From: Rhizoctonia solani
Taxonomy: Eukaryota > Basidiomycota > Agaricomycetes > Cantharellales > Ceratobasidiaceae
Direction of reading: 5' to 3'
Assembly: GCF_016906535.1 (NCBI RefSeq)
Contig: NC_057378.1
Coordinates: 620,001 to 684,000 of the forward strand
Length of the DNA: 64,000 nucleotides
Numbering within the stretch: position 1 is the stretch's first letter; every line of letters begins with the position of its first letter. Made by a program: the position numbers and the translations under genes. Shown one piece after another: positions 25,885 through 38,187 of the stretch. The notes under the pieces were generated by a model. It saw only the letters and a list, made by a program, of their open reading frames with translations. It was not told the origin of the DNA and made no database searches.

Positions 25885-27345
25885 CTACTCGCGCTCCTTG
25901 GTGGGCACAGGCTCGTAAGCACCCTTGGAGGTGTTGGTCATCGGCAGACTGTTCTCCTTGCGTTCGCGCTCGACGACTTCCTGGTTCTTGACCCAGGTGT
26001 AGTAGATCGAGCCAAGGAGGATAAGAGAAATGGAAGTACCACGGCCGCTGATCGCGCACCAAAATATAAGTCTCGCAGTCTTGATGAAGAATAACATGGC
26101 AGACGGGCTCACCCAGAGATCACGTCGTGGAAGAACCAAACACCCAAAATCGACTGGAGGACACCCTTGACGGCACTCGAAACCATGTGCGTAATCGGAG
26201 ACGTCTAAAAAAACACGAAAATAGAATTCCACCCAAAGAGAGAAAGAAAGACAAAGAGAACCATTAGAGGTCTAGGTCTATACAATCATGCAGACTACAG
26301 CGTCCAGACTACTCACAACTTTAATGCTCATGAACCCTGCAATGTTGATAAGGAAGCCGAAAAGGCCGGTGATGGCCGAGCCGTAGAGGAAGGTATCAAA
26401 GGCGGTCATTCCAGTGGATGTCTTGGTAACGCTGGCGGCACCGAAAAGGAGGTCCATAACGTCAGGACCTTCACCGACGACAACGATGAGAGGAGCAAGG
26501 ACGACTGCCGAAAGCAGGTTGTTGTACCATGCGAGGTCGAGGGCCGAGTTGCCAACGACAGGGAGACATGACTTGATGACGACCGCGAGCAAGGCAGTAG
26601 TGAAGCTCGAGAGGACACCAAAGAAGATACCGATAACTGAAGGAGAAGTAGAAGTGGCACCGGCAGGGGTTGCGCTTTGGTCTAGTAAAACACCAACGAA
26701 GAATCCGGCGGTAACAAGGGCGCATGCACCCAAGACCTTGAGGCTCGGCCTGGAGTGGATGAGAACGGCCGAAGTAGCGACGGTGATGGGCAATACAAGA
26801 CCACGGGCGACTTGGTAGAAGGAAGCATCGACGTATTTGAGACAGTAGTTATTAAAACTGGAAAGAAGAGGCGATTTAGTAATCTATTGAAATCACGTTA
26901 TCAATTTGGGCTGACCTGAGGCCCAGAACGTTGCACGCGATAAGCGGGGCGAGTCCTTTAACGACGTGCATGTCGAGATTGCGTGGGAGCTTGAGGAGCC
27001 CACATACATGGCAGATAAGGAAGAGCACGCATGCAATTACGAGTTGAGCGAGTAGGAAAAATAGAGGCGTTTTGGTTTCATTCAGCACCCATTTGTTCCT
27101 GTTGAAATGTCAGCAGCGCCTCACAAGGGCCAACGCCTCAACTTACGCGACTACCATCTACAGTGACGTGTTGTTAGACAAAGCTCTGAAGCACATTGTT
27201 CATGGACTTACCGCAATCGCAGCGACGAGGTAAAACACCACGGTCGCAGCCTGGTTGGGAGTGAGCAGGGGCTGTATGGGCTGCGGACTGTACATACCAC
27301 TTTAATGCGCGATACAGGCTTTTCATTAGGGATATCTGCAGGCAT
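25885..27345 (-). CDS. GDP-fucose-type nucleotide-sugar transporter (SLC35C/TPT family)
   Basis: A ten-helix Golgi antiporter family that carries nucleotide sugars into the secretory lumen in exchange for the nucleoside monophosphate. The start MPADIPNEKPVSRIKVAA leads into VFYLVAAIAMVVANKWVLNE and TPLFFLLAQLVIACVLF. The core LPRNLDMHVVKGLAPLIACN..LGLR, NNYCLKYVDASFYQVARGLVLP, GFFVGVLLDQ and FFGVLSSFTTALLAVVIK is that of SLC35C1-like proteins. The end GVLQSILGVWFFHDVIS, SISLILLGSIYYTWVKNQE and a hydrophilic tail is also typical. Six or so exons, all with GT..AG ends. GDP-fucose is the closest substrate class by pattern, but GDP-mannose or UDP-sugar relatives cannot be ruled out. It is divergent from TAF1 across 196 bp. 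Confidence 0.87.
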
Positions 27346-27501
27346 TGTATCTAATAACTAGAGAAGACTCAGTCACCAATCCTCCAAATGGACGAATCAC
27401 ATACAAGAAAGACTAGTGGGGGAAAAAAAGGTAGATGGTGGTAGCCAAGAGCAAAGCGATCGGGAGACATCAAATTCAATTTGGTCGCCTCAATCCTCGG
27501 G

Positions 27502-27507
27502 CACGTG
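27502..27507. promoter_or_regulatory. CACGTG E-box in the transporter/TAF1 shared promoter
   Basis: GCACGTGACC sits 35-40 bp before the TAF1 ATG. It shares the string CACGTGACC with the PRP43 promoter at 13084-13092. Confidence 0.45.
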
Positions 27508-27541
27508 ACCACTCGGCTTCTCTCAAGGTCCTCATCATAAC

Positions 27542-30500
27542 ATGCCTCAGCACTCGGTGAGCCACTAGATTCAGCATGAAAGTAGTACTAAGAGTTGTGT
27601 AGGAAGACGATGTGATCAAATCTCTGACTAATGGCGAAGTTAATGCGAATTCACTTGGGACATTCAGTGCTCTTGGACTCGACTTTAGCGGTGGACTGGG
27701 ACTCGATCTTGGTCAGTCATTTGACCCTTCATGGGCCTATGAAGAGGGTGCTGTGGGCACGGGGCAAGGAGACGACTGGGAAGATGCAGTGGACCAGGAG
27801 ATAGGCGACGAAGACGAGCCGATGGACGAAGTCAAGGAAGAGGTTGCCAGTCCAGGCTTGTTCTCCCCTGCCGCATCTCCGAAACCACCTCGACGAAGAC
27901 TGGTCAAGAAGACACGCACGATTGTCGTCGAAAGAAAGCCCAATGTCAAGGACATGTTTCCCACATTCAACCCAACGGGCACTTGCGACTTTACAGAGCT
28001 CTTCAAAGGCAGGGTACCGTCAAAGTCAAGGATTCACAAGTCCCGCATGTTCAGATGTGATTATATCTCAATGACTTTGCTCAGTGGATACTGATGAATG
28101 CTATCAACAGCCGAGCTGGCTCAACCTACAAAGAAACCCCGGCTTGCTAATATCCAAATCGGCGCGGAAGCCAAGGCTGCAACCGACCTTGTTCAACAGG
28201 TAGATATACAAAGACTGAGTATAGACGACTCTTTGAAAAAGGTTCTTTCCGTAAGTTTGCTCTGGGCTTTATGGAACTAATGCTAAACCTTTGGCCAGAC
28301 CAACACCGGAAATATTCCTATCCCTCTCGACGAGCGTAGCTATGACCCAATCGTTCTTGACGACTGGGAAGATCAGATTATATACGACCATAATACGTAT
28401 GCCCGTATCCTATCACTACTCTGATGTACTACTTAACTCCTCAACAGCGAACTAAAGCCTCTTGCACCACGCCCAACCGCCACCGCACCCCTCAATCCAT
28501 TCCTCACACACCCCCCATCATCCCTCGCCTGGGACTGGGACTCGTCCATCCTCTGGACACGCAAATCCGATCCTCTCCCACCGCCTCCGGCCCTAGACGA
28601 CCCGCTCCTCCCACCCCCGCCCGTCCCGCCCACAACAACAGCCACAACGACCGCAACGACCACATCCCTCGAGGGCAAACCCAAGAAAAAGACCCGCGCA
28701 GACGTCGCGCCCGGCAAGGACAAGTTCAACCTCAGCAACGACCATTATTACGAGGTGTCCAAGGAGAGACAGCGCGTGCGCCAGACGTTTGGTAATTTGG
28801 TCGTTCAGCATGCGTATCCGGCTCTCAAGCTCCAGTTGCCGTTTGTGCGTATTTCTTCTCTCGTTGGGGGATGTATTTGGATGATTGATTGTTGGTGTTG
28901 CTTGTTTCTAGTACAAGACGCGTCTTACCAAGGAGGAAGCTCGCGCATTTCACCGTCCTGCATTGCAGATTCCAGCAAACATCGAATTCCGGTTCACCCG
29001 TGTTAGGAATCTCAAGAAGAAGAAAGACAAGGTAATTCGTGGTCGATTTATTGCGTTTTGCTTTTTAATTGCATTGCTGACTCGTTGATTCTCAGAATGG
29101 GCGCAGGCTCGTCAGCAACGACGTGCTCAAAAAGACGGGTGATCTGACATTGAAGGATAACTCGAATTTTGTACTCTGGGAGTATTCGGCAAGTGTTTAT
29201 TTCCGACCCTCGGCATTTGAGTATCTAATGTATGCCATTATGCGACGTAAACTTTTAGGAGGAACACCCGCCTGTGCTGTCCAACTTTGGTATGGGAAGT
29301 GTATTGGTCAATTACTACAGGAAAAAAGACGAAAAGGACGATTACGTGCCCAAGGTACGGTACCTCACATCCAGAAACCATTTTCCTCATCTTTACCCAC
29401 CCACTCCCAACAACAGGGCGACCTGGGCGAGCCGTTTGTACTAGAACCCAACGACGAGTCCCCGTTCTTCAAGTACGGTTCGATCCAACACGGCCAGACG
29501 ATTCCTGCCATGTACAACAATCTTGTCCGGGCACCTCTGTTCAAGCATACCCCGCCGCCCACCGATTTCCTAGTAATCAAGTACGTTTTCATGCCTCGGC
29601 CCCAGCCAACCGACCCAACAGAGAGCTAACGGGAACTATCAGGAGCACCACCCGCGGAGAATCCAAGTACTACATCCGGGACATCAAGCACCTGTACGTA
29701 TCGGGACAGACCTTCCCGGTCGTCGAAGTTCCAGGCCCGCACTCGCGCAAGATTACGCATACGATCAAGCAGAGGCTGATCATTATCGCTTGTAAACTGT
29801 TGTCCAAGAGTAAACACGAGCGACTGAAGATATCGAGGTTGATGAAGTATTTCCCGGACCAGAATGAACTGCAGATGAGGCAGCGACTCAAGGTGGGTTG
29901 GCCCCGAGACTATCTTGACTACTCGGGCCCTGCTTATATGTAACGTTGTAGGCCTATCTGCAAGACTTTATGGAATACCACCGTCGAGGGGAACACCAAA
30001 CGTTCTGGCGGCTGAAACCTTCGTTCCAGAGACCATCACCAGCAGACATGCTCAAGATGGTCGAACCCGAGCACGTCGTCCTGTCCGAATCCATGATCGT
30101 CGGCCAGCGCCACTTGCTCGATTCGGGGTACGGTAAATCAGAGTCGGACGTCATGGAGGACGAAGGGAAACTGGATACCGAGCAGCAGCTCGCGCCGTGG
30201 ATCACGACCAAGAACTTTATCCATGCCACCCAGGGCAAGGCTATGCTTAAATTGCACGGCGAAGGTGACCCGACGGGACGAGGCGAAGGGTTCAGTTTTA
30301 TTCGTGTGTCGATGAAGGAAATTTTGTGCCTGCTGGGGAAGACCCAGAAGAACTGAACGGTAAAGCATACACTCCATGTTGCACCACATTTTATGGGTAG
30401 TAACAGTTTGTTTTTTTTAATTTAGCGGAAGCCAATTCTCGACCCAAAAACCAGCACAGGTACAACGTCGCGCAACAGCAACAAGTATACAAGTCCGAGA

Positions 30501-31655
30501 TCGAGCGTATCTGGCGCGCTCAGTTCAAATCTCTGAGCAACAAAATCCCTCCCGAGCTCACTCTTGAAGAAGCCAACGCACCCATGTTCAAGCAGCCACG
30601 CGAGAACCCGACGCTTGCATCGGGATCTGGAGCCGCTGGACCGAGTGGAGGCAAGATCGGCGCAGGGATCAAGTCGCGCCATTCGTCGTTGGGTGCTACG
30701 AGTCGCGCTTCGTCGATCGACCAGGACGGTCAACCGTCTGGGGAGAATAAGACGCGGGTGCTGAGAATTCGAAGACAGGCTGTAAGATTTCGATCCTCTC
30801 CTGTTTATGGAACGTTGAAACTAATGCGTTCGTTTTTGTAGCCCGACGGCTCATGGACCACTGAGATTGTTCGGAACGATAATGTGATTTCCGCGTATGT
30901 GGCAAGGAGGGTGGAGATTGAAGAAGAAAACATGAAGGCGGAGGACTATGTGCCTACGGGAGACGTGGTAAAGGATCAACGAATGAAGGCCAAGTACGTA
31001 GGATTATTCAACGCCAACTATTAAACCGGACCGATGGCTCACAAACTCTATCTAGGCTCTTGGAGCAACTGAACAAGATGAAGAAGAATCAAGAGCGTCG
31101 CCTAAACAGGAAGAACGCCAAGGCAATCGAGGCTGGCGAGGCACCGTTGCCAATTCCCGCTACGGCAGGAGTATCGGATGCGCCTGGACGAGAGGTAAGC
31201 AGCGGCGATTGGACCTAACAATAATCTAATCTGGGTATCTACGTAGCGCCGATGCGGAAATTGTGGTCAATTAGGACATATGAGTATGCCATCCACATTT
31301 TCTCTTCAACCTATCGAAACTGACAATTAACTCAGAAACAAACCGCAAATGTCCCCGTTGGGCAGAATTCAACCAACCGGCTGCTGGTACTCCATCAGGG
31401 ACTGCTGGATCACCTACCCAAACTGCCGGCAGTCCACCGTACGCTGCTGGATCGCCCAATCCACTCTCTCTGGGTCTGCCGCGGGCTGGTCAAGGATCCG
31501 GGTCTGGCTATTACCCCTCCGCAACTAGTCCACTAGCAACAAGCCCACCCATTACGGCCGATGAACCCGACGAGTACTCGGGAAGAGCATTCAGCCCGCC
31601 TGCTTCGACACCTACTGGAGGTCTGAAGCTCAAGTTGTCTCGTCCAAACGCCTAG
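27542..31655 (+). CDS. TAF1: Transcription initiation factor TFIID subunit 1 (TAF1)
   Basis: The largest TFIID subunit, scaffold for TBP binding and promoter recognition in the nucleus. The first exon is only MPQHS, then EDDVIKSLTNGEVN, an acidic N-terminal region (TBP-binding type, DDWEDAVDQEIGDEDEP) and NVKDMFPTFNPTGTCDFTELF. The conserved central DUF3591 block starts at HYYEVSKERQRVRQTFGN and runs through LKLQLPF, TRLTKEEARAFHRP, NFVLWEYSEEHPPVLSNFGMG, YYRKKDE, PGPHSRKITHTIKQRL, LQDFMEYHR and WITTKNFIHATQGKAML. Toward the end comes a CCHC zinc knuckle (RRCGNCGQLGHM..NRKCPRW), then a Ser/Pro/Gly tail ending LKLKLSRPNA. There are no bromodomains, as in other fungal TAF1. About twelve introns; the frame is clean. 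The ATG at 27542 follows the shared promoter. Confidence 0.95.
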
Positions 31656-32199
31656 ACTTTGTTCATCCTGTATTTTTGGCCCGTAGTATATACTCCATAG
31701 TGTAACGGTATAAATATTTTCAGAGTCGTTTTCTCCAGAATTACGACTCTTGTTTAATCAAAAATGTAACAGCTCTCCTTCAATAGGCATTGGTTATTTG
31801 GGTTAACCATACATATGAATGAATTTATACCGAAATGCATTTGTGGTAACAGAGCGACCAGGTGGCTCATTAACTGATCAGTCGGACAGTATTAATACGC
31901 TATATATAAAAAAGGACCTAGCCCAATGCTCCAGCATATACACTACCAAGTTGAAACTGGTAAGTGCATCAGTTGTCAGTACAGGTGAACTCATTATACA
32001 GCTTGGTCACTCGGTTTATAAGATTGGCAGCCTGAGATCATTCAAAATTTACGAAAAGCTGCCTTTCGCTTCCACACGCAAACTTTAACAAGGACCGAAC
32101 TGGTCCATAAACACTGCGAAAATATAAATCTACTGGGCAACAATCTAAGCGACACTTGTTTTACTCCTTGCTCGTGGCTAAATAAAGTCTGGCTAGACA
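31656..32199. other. Intergenic, TAF1 3' end to tyrosinase fragment
   Basis: I searched this stretch for the copper-A half of the tyrosinase (HxxxY..HR.., WHR, YWDW) and did not find it. Confidence 0.5.
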
Positions 32200-32789
32200 C
32201 TGGAATAAATGCGCAGCTTCAACCTGACAAGCGAGACGCCTGGAAACTGGACAAGGTCTGTGGTGAAGAAGATCATGGGGTACCCAGACTACATCAGCTT
32301 CTGGAACAACACCGAACGTATGTGAATGTGACTGCTGTAGACCAAGAAGTGCAAAACTGAAACGGATGGCGATAGGTATTCCGCATGACCACATACACCG
32401 GGCTATAGGGGGGGGGGACATGCGTCAACAGTACTCACCAAACAAGCCTCTGATGGGTGTGGTGTGATGTGTATGAATGACTTGGGCTAACAAATAGGGT
32501 GATGTAGTTCTTTGTGCATCACCCTCAGGTTGACCGTCTGTGGACGCGGTGGCAGGGTGGCAACAATACTTGTCTGTGGGACTATGGAGGCAACACTGTA
32601 CAGAACGCAACTGTGAACACAGCAAGGCTGAGGAACGTGATGAAGTATATGAGTCCGGCTGAGGACCGGACTGTTCAGAGTGTGATGGACACGATGTCTA
32701 ACGGGCTATGCTACAAGGTATGTGTAATAGAATGTCATGAAGCGATCTGGTTTGACTTATATACTGTATAGTACGACGACGAAGAGTAA
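32200..32789 (+). pseudogene. Tyrosinase, copper-B half only (5'-truncated gene)
   Basis: Tyrosinases oxidise phenols to quinones with two coppers held by six His. Three joined exons read FNLTSETPGNW, VVKKIMGYPDYISFWNNTE, then RIPHDHIHRAIGGGDM, SPNKPLM, then FFVHHPQVDRLWTRWQGGN, ending GLCYKYDDEE at the stop 32787-32789. The HxxxH of IPHDHIH and the HH of FFVHHPQ supply the copper-B ligands. Splice sites are canonical: introns near 32311-32377, 32450-32507 and 32716-32771. The copper-A half and a start codon are absent in the 540 bp up to TAF1. A run of ten Gs lies at 32407-32416, inside the conserved GGDM loop. I call it a truncated copy. An unusual distant first half or an assembly loss is possible. 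Confidence 0.75.
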
Positions 32790-33505
32790 AGTAATGAGGG
32801 GATCTGGTTGTCTTGGGTATACTGAATGCAACTTTTCTACGAGCTATTATTGATATCATTTATTTAACTTATTATGGACCTTGGAAATGGACGACGGATC
32901 TGTAATATGATATACATCGCTACTTCAGACCTTGTGTTATAGTACTCTGTGACTGCACCAGATTATTACCAATGATATATACTATCATATTTTATCTAAG
33001 AATAGGCAGATTTCTCCTATTTGCTGCCACTGTGTGAGGCACACAAGAAACCAATCGATTCTTAAGTCGAGAATTATTAAACCATTGACACCAAGACATC
33101 ACTTTGAACTATTCCGAAACTGCGGTCTTTGGCCATGGCCACCAACCACCACTCGGTCCATAAATCGGTTGATCCCGGATTCCACATGATCTTCCGCCAG
33201 TTATAATTATTTTCATACTATCAGGAAGGAGTCGGGACTAATTTGGCAATGAGTACACGCAAATATAGTATCTTTTGATGCCCTAACGGTATTCTGTGTT
33301 TCATACGTCCATAAGGGCCCTCTATAAGCCTAGCATGGAACCACCCAGCTTACGAATTGTAAGTCAACAGACCTATCCCAGCATCACTTCTCGACTGCGG
33401 TTTAGGGTGCCCACATGTTATGCCCGGAATGGCCGCAGCGCCGGACACGGGTAACACCATAGTTTAGCCACCACCATCTGAGTCTATCTGCTGGTGCCTC
33501 TTGAT
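32790..33505. other. Intergenic, amidase promoter region
   Basis: AT-rich left part and a possible TATAAG near 33323. No gene seen. Confidence 0.45.
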
Positions 33506-35744
33506 ATGTGGACTCGACTATTATTTGTCGCGGCCTTCCTATATAGTGCAGGAGCGCTACCACTCAGCAGTTTGGATTTGTACGAGGCTTCAATTCCAGA
33601 ACTGGAGTTTGGATTGGATAGTGGGCATTTCACAAGTGTAGATTTGGTCAAGGTGGGCTCTCATTTTATCTCTCGTCTTCGACAATCAATTTTCGTATTT
33701 CCCGGAATTATCTGCCGCATCTCGCAACCCGTTTATCAACGACCGCTCACGAATCATCCTGTTCGGCCACTTACCCACCCTACGAGTTCTATAGGCGTAT
33801 CTGGGGCGTATTGACCAAGTAAATCATGTTGGTCCCAAACTCAACGCAGTCATTGAAACCAACACGTACGCTATAGAGCAAGCACGCGTGCTTGATATAG
33901 AGCGCAAAATGACCGGTAAACGTTCGATTCTGCATGGTATCCCCATCTTGCTCAAAGACAATATTGCAACGTTGGCGGGCGAAGGTTCGTAACGTATGTC
34001 ATTGCTTACTAGACAGACTAATCGAACTGAACCAGGAATGAACACAACTGCTGGATCCCATGCATTATTTGGGTCAATTGTACGCAACGAAGCTACTGTG
34101 GCTGCCAAATTGAGAAAGGCGGGAGCTATTATCTTGGGAAAAACTAATCTCGTATGTACCTCTTGTTTTGCTACCACAGTTCGTCCTATCAACATTTAGC
34201 TTCCTCTGACTCGTGCGTCCTCCTTGCTACATGCACATTCGTGTTAGTCTGAATGGTCACAAGCTCGAGGTAACATTCCGATTGGATGGTCTGGTCGGGG
34301 AGGACAAACTACAAATCCATATTTCCCTGGAGCAAACCCATGCGGGTCCTCTTCTGGGAGTGGCGTCGCCATGGCCATTGGCTTAGCAGCTGGGTCGTTG
34401 GGTACCGAGACCGACGGGAGTATCACTTGTCCTTCGAGCTTCAACAATGTTGTTGGGATAAAGCCAACAGTAGGATTGACTTCTAGGGCCGGAGGTGTGT
34501 TGCTGTATGAGAGGAGAAAGCTAGGCTGACTGGGAGGAGGGTAGTTATTCCTATTTCAATTCACCAGGACACAGTTGGGCCGATTGCAAGGTCTGTTACT
34601 GACGCCGCCATTATTTTGACCGCTATTGCTGGCCGGGATGGACGGGACAACTTTACAAGTAATGCGCCCGACCCTGCCCTAGATTATACCCGCTTCTTAG
34701 ATCCCCAATCGCTAAAGGGCAAACGCATTGGCGTTCCTCGAAAGTTTTTCATGGACACCACGTTGGACATAGTTCATCCAAGTATAAAAATCGAGTTTGA
34801 GAAAGCTTTGGGTAGAGTTAAGGAATTGGGTGGAGTCATCGTCGATCCTGCAGATCTTCCAAGTGCCGAAGAAATTCTTACTAGTCGAGAGGTTTTCACA
34901 AATAAAATTCAGTTTAAGGTAGGTCGTGTGGCTGCTGTTTCTTTGTGGGATTGGGTTAATGAACGCCATCAAGGTTGCCTTGAACGCCTATATCGCAAGC
35001 CTGGATCATGTTCCAACAAATGTGACATCAGTGGCAGATATCATCAGATTCAACGATGCGCACAAGGAACTGGAAGAGACCGAAGGCCACGAAGATCAGT
35101 CAGGGTACGTGAATGTAACCGATCCTCAATTTTAGTTTGATGTGTATTGTATTAGGTTGATTTTGTCCGAAGCTACTTTGGGTTACAACTCGACGTACCA
35201 TGAAGCTCTCCGCCAAAATTATCTAATAGGTCGGGACAGAGGGATCGATGCTGCACTCAAAGACAACAACCTCGACGCTTTATTACTGCCTAGCGATGGT
35301 GAGACAAGCGTGGTGCCTACTAATTGACGTGAGCTAAATCCACTATGTACATAGGGCATACTACGAGACCTGCGGCTATGGCTGGCTATCCAATTGTCAC
35401 GGGTGAGTATGTGGTTCAGTCATGGAGAGTTTACTAGAATTTTCCTTTCAGTCCCTCTAGGCTTCCACCCCCAGACACCAAGCCGCTCCCAGAGACTCAA
35501 GCTCCTTACGAAACACTATACCCTGCTCCCGTAAGTTTCAATTTATTTGCTTTTAATCTAAAACTAATCTCACGTAGGGGATCCCGTTTGGCCTATCGTT
35601 CCTGGGACTGCATATACAGAACCTAGCTTGATCGGGTTTGCATATGCGTATGAACAATATACCAATACACGACTCGAGAGGCGCGCATACAAGGAAGCTA
35701 CAAGAAGCTATTCCTACTATCCAGCTCAAGGATGTAATAACTGA
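33506..35744 (+). CDS. Secreted amidase-signature (AS) family protein
   Basis: A hydrolase of amide bonds with the Ser-cisSer-Lys triad. The start [19 protein letters not shown] is a signal peptide, so the protein is probably exported. Family landmarks: [12 protein letters not shown] (catalytic Lys), [32 protein letters not shown] (cis-Ser), and [15 protein letters not shown] with the nucleophile Ser in the TDGS strand. Then come [41 protein letters not shown] and [14 protein letters not shown]. About nine introns. As written the frame stops at 35742-35744 after [13 protein letters not shown]. The next frame carries [11 protein letters not shown], the usual family ending, to a stop at 35779-35781, so one indel near 35705 is likely. 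The substrate is unknown. Confidence 0.9.
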
Positions 35745-36274
35745 TGTGGGGAGTGGACATTCGGTTATTTTTCAAGGTTGATGTAGATTACTATTTCTAA
35801 AGTGAAATTATCATAAGTGTTCTGTAGGTGTTGTGAGCCCGGGATTAGGCGCACTTGACGTCTGGTGAGGGACAATGCATGCCTTGTCATATTTATGGAT
35901 TTAATGAATCAAGACCAAATTCAGGGAAATCCATAGTGCTTTTAATGGTGTAGATGTATGGTCACAAGTAGCCAGAGAAAGTCCGAAGCAACATCTACGA
36001 ACATTCAGTATCGCTAAATCGATTCAAAGGTTTCACACTCAAAACTCATTCATGTCGATAATAAGTGTTCAGAGAAATAGCTCGAACGTTCGCGTAGTTT
36101 TCATAGAGATCGGACTATTAGGCTTCCCAGTTAATCATGCTCATCATAGTATAGGCTGCTTGAGGTTGTTTAGCAAAAGTATGACCTATCGTTTTATATC
36201 AAATGGCAAGAGCATTTATAGAATAAAACTGTATGCATTTTGAGGAACAAATGGCCTAACAGCAACGCTCCGAA
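35745..36274. other. Convergent 3' region, amidase to peptidyl-tRNA hydrolase
   Basis: The first 37 bp probably belong to the amidase if its frame is corrected. Nothing else is seen. Confidence 0.45.
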
Positions 36275-37009
36275 TTACATTACTGCCCTTTTAATTATGA
36301 CCTCCAACGCGGCTGCAACTTTGTTTAGCCCCTCTCCTCCGTATGACCACCAATTAAGCTCCTCTCTACTTAAAGGCCCAAGCACATATTCCGCTACGTC
36401 TGCTGACTTGTGTTCTGGCCTTCCGATTCCAAGACGTATGCGATGAAATTCGTCGTTGGCCGGTCGGGGTACTGGAAACTGGGAGGCTATGTTGCCCATT
36501 GATGTAATCACACTGCGCACACCATTATGTCCGTTGGCTGATCCGCCAAATTTTGGCGAGACAGCCAATGGGGTATGAGATAGTGAGTCTTGTAGCAGAA
36601 TAACGTTGCGAGGGGTACGATGTTCGGTAGGGAAAGTCTTCAAGACAGAGGCAACAGCCGGTCCAGATATATTCATCAATAACTCTCAAATATTTTATGC
36701 GGAATTAGATAACGAGAAAGAGGGCTACGATCTATGACATACTAGGCTTTACGAGGGTTATTTCGGTAGTAATATTTCCAGGATTTCGATAGTTTTGGTT
36801 GCCACCCAAGCGTCGTGCTTTCGCTGGTACATAAGAGAGATGTTCCACTTTCCGGCCAGTGAATCTAATACCACCTGTCCAACACTGATAACAAAAAGAT
36901 GCCCTCATATAAACAGACTACACTATTAGCTGAGAGAAATAGTATCAAACCTATGACGAGTGTTGGGATATGGATAATTGCCGAGTCCAGCGACCAGAAA
37001 GCGCACCAT
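36275..37009 (-). CDS. PTH1: Peptidyl-tRNA hydrolase (Pth1 family)
   Basis: Cleaves the ester bond of peptidyl-tRNA released from stalled ribosomes; fungal Pth1 is mostly mitochondrial. Exons: 36951-37009, 36743-36884 and 36275-36684. The first reads MVRFLVAGLGNYPYPNTRHS, holding the GLGN Asn and the catalytic His of TRH. The second reads VGQVVLDSLAGKWNISLMY..DAWVATK. The third reads LLMNISGPAVASVL, LLQDSLSHTPLAVSPKFGGSANGHNGVRSV (Asp and the GHNG Asn of the site), HRIRLGIGRP, VAEYVLGPLSREE. The exons total 611 nt. One more C in the CC at 36781-36782 (plus-strand GG) makes 612 nt and joins TKTIEIPGN to ITLVKP, the family sequence before the MN(I/L)SGPAV block. I treat this as a sequence error. 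The fold residues all look intact. Confidence 0.88.
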
Positions 37010-37134
37010 TACGACCGCTGCAAAAGTATGTTAGTCATACAGCTAACAGATAGAAATCGCTTTAATAAGGTTGTCCAGGACAAGTGTAGTAATGTAATTA
37101 CAGCTATTATATTAACTTATTCGCAGACTCTCAA

Positions 37135-37243
37135 GGGCGCGTAGTGGAGTGGTTACCACGTTGGTCTTCGATTTGAGCACTTGTTGTACAAGATGCTTAT
37201 GTAATCGAACCAAAGTTCGTCGGTTCGATCCCGGCCGTGCTCG
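37135..37243 (+). tRNA. tRNA-Arg (anticodon TCG) with a 36-nt intron
   Basis: The cloverleaf closes: acceptor GGGCGCG/CGTGCTC with discriminator G, D stem GTGG/CCAC, anticodon stem TTGGT (37161-37165)/ACCAA (37209-37213), and T stem GTCGG/CCGGC with loop TTCGATC. The anticodon loop is CT-TCG-A..A, with TCG at 37168-37170. The intron runs 37172-37207, starting one base 3' of the anticodon as in nuclear tRNA introns. TTCGAT (37168-37173) is fully complementary to ATCGAA (37204-37209), giving the pairing the splicing endonuclease expects. The B box GGTTCGATCCC is present. The last base of the mature tRNA is 37243; no CCA is encoded. Confidence 0.9.
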
Positions 37244-38187
37244 CAGTACTTTTTGCAGCATCTTCAGCCGTGCTTTTGACCGTTCTTGCTTCCAGTCCAA
37301 ATTTCATGAAGAGCAATAATTCAAATTACTTTTACAGTTTACCATCGAGCCTGCGTAGCGTTGCCGTGAGATGAGACGAGACAGGGACCAAAGACGATCT
37401 CCCGCGACAAGCACGCAAGGTACAGGATTTCTTGCTGATACATACCAAAAAGTGAAAGGTTTCCAGTCGATCATCTGAATAGGATATGTAACTACATGCA
37501 TATGGCTAATCTACTTGGATTGGGAGCCGCTGCTGTCGATATCTGCTGGCTCAACATTGTGAGACATAAAAGCTAAATTTTTGTTAGTATCGTCTGCACG
37601 ACAGCGATGCAACGAGCGCGTGAGGACCTGTAGTTCCTTCATGTGCTCTGCGGAGATCTTGTTCCATTTACGCGTGCATATCAATTTGTGTCGTACCTGG
37701 GCTGTAAGGCTGGGTACACGCTAGTGAACGGGTACTCAAGGCCATAGTTAATACAAATGAAACAATTAAGGCTATACTACCGGTACCACTGTGGAGTGAA
37801 GGGCTCAAGGCCCTGCTGTATACTAATGGTGAGCAAAAGGTCGTAGGGTCCTAACGCTACCGCTGGCTAATATCACACCTGTCTGTAATCGTAGACGAGG
37901 TAAATCGACTTGGTGGGTACCAGTCGATTTCCTGGAGTTTATATAGACAAGAGATCAATTATTCACAAACTGAGAAAAGAATTTATTCCCAACGCGATAT
38001 AGCCAATGATAACAAGTCCAGACCACCATTCCCACCAGGCGCCTTATACATAAAGACCCAACCAAGATCAATAAAACCATACCAAACAAGAAAGGGAAGA
38101 ACTGTGATATATTGGCACAAATCGTACAACACACCCGAGGCGTAAATAACAAGCATACAGCAAATCCAGAAAAAAAATCGTAATCAA
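37244..38187. other. Intergenic, tRNA to sugar transporter 3' end
   Basis: No gene supported on either strand. Confidence 0.5.

Noticed and set aside
33879..33894. Perfect palindrome CAAGCACGCGTGCTTG
   Set aside because: Lies inside a conserved amidase exon, so codon content explains it well enough.
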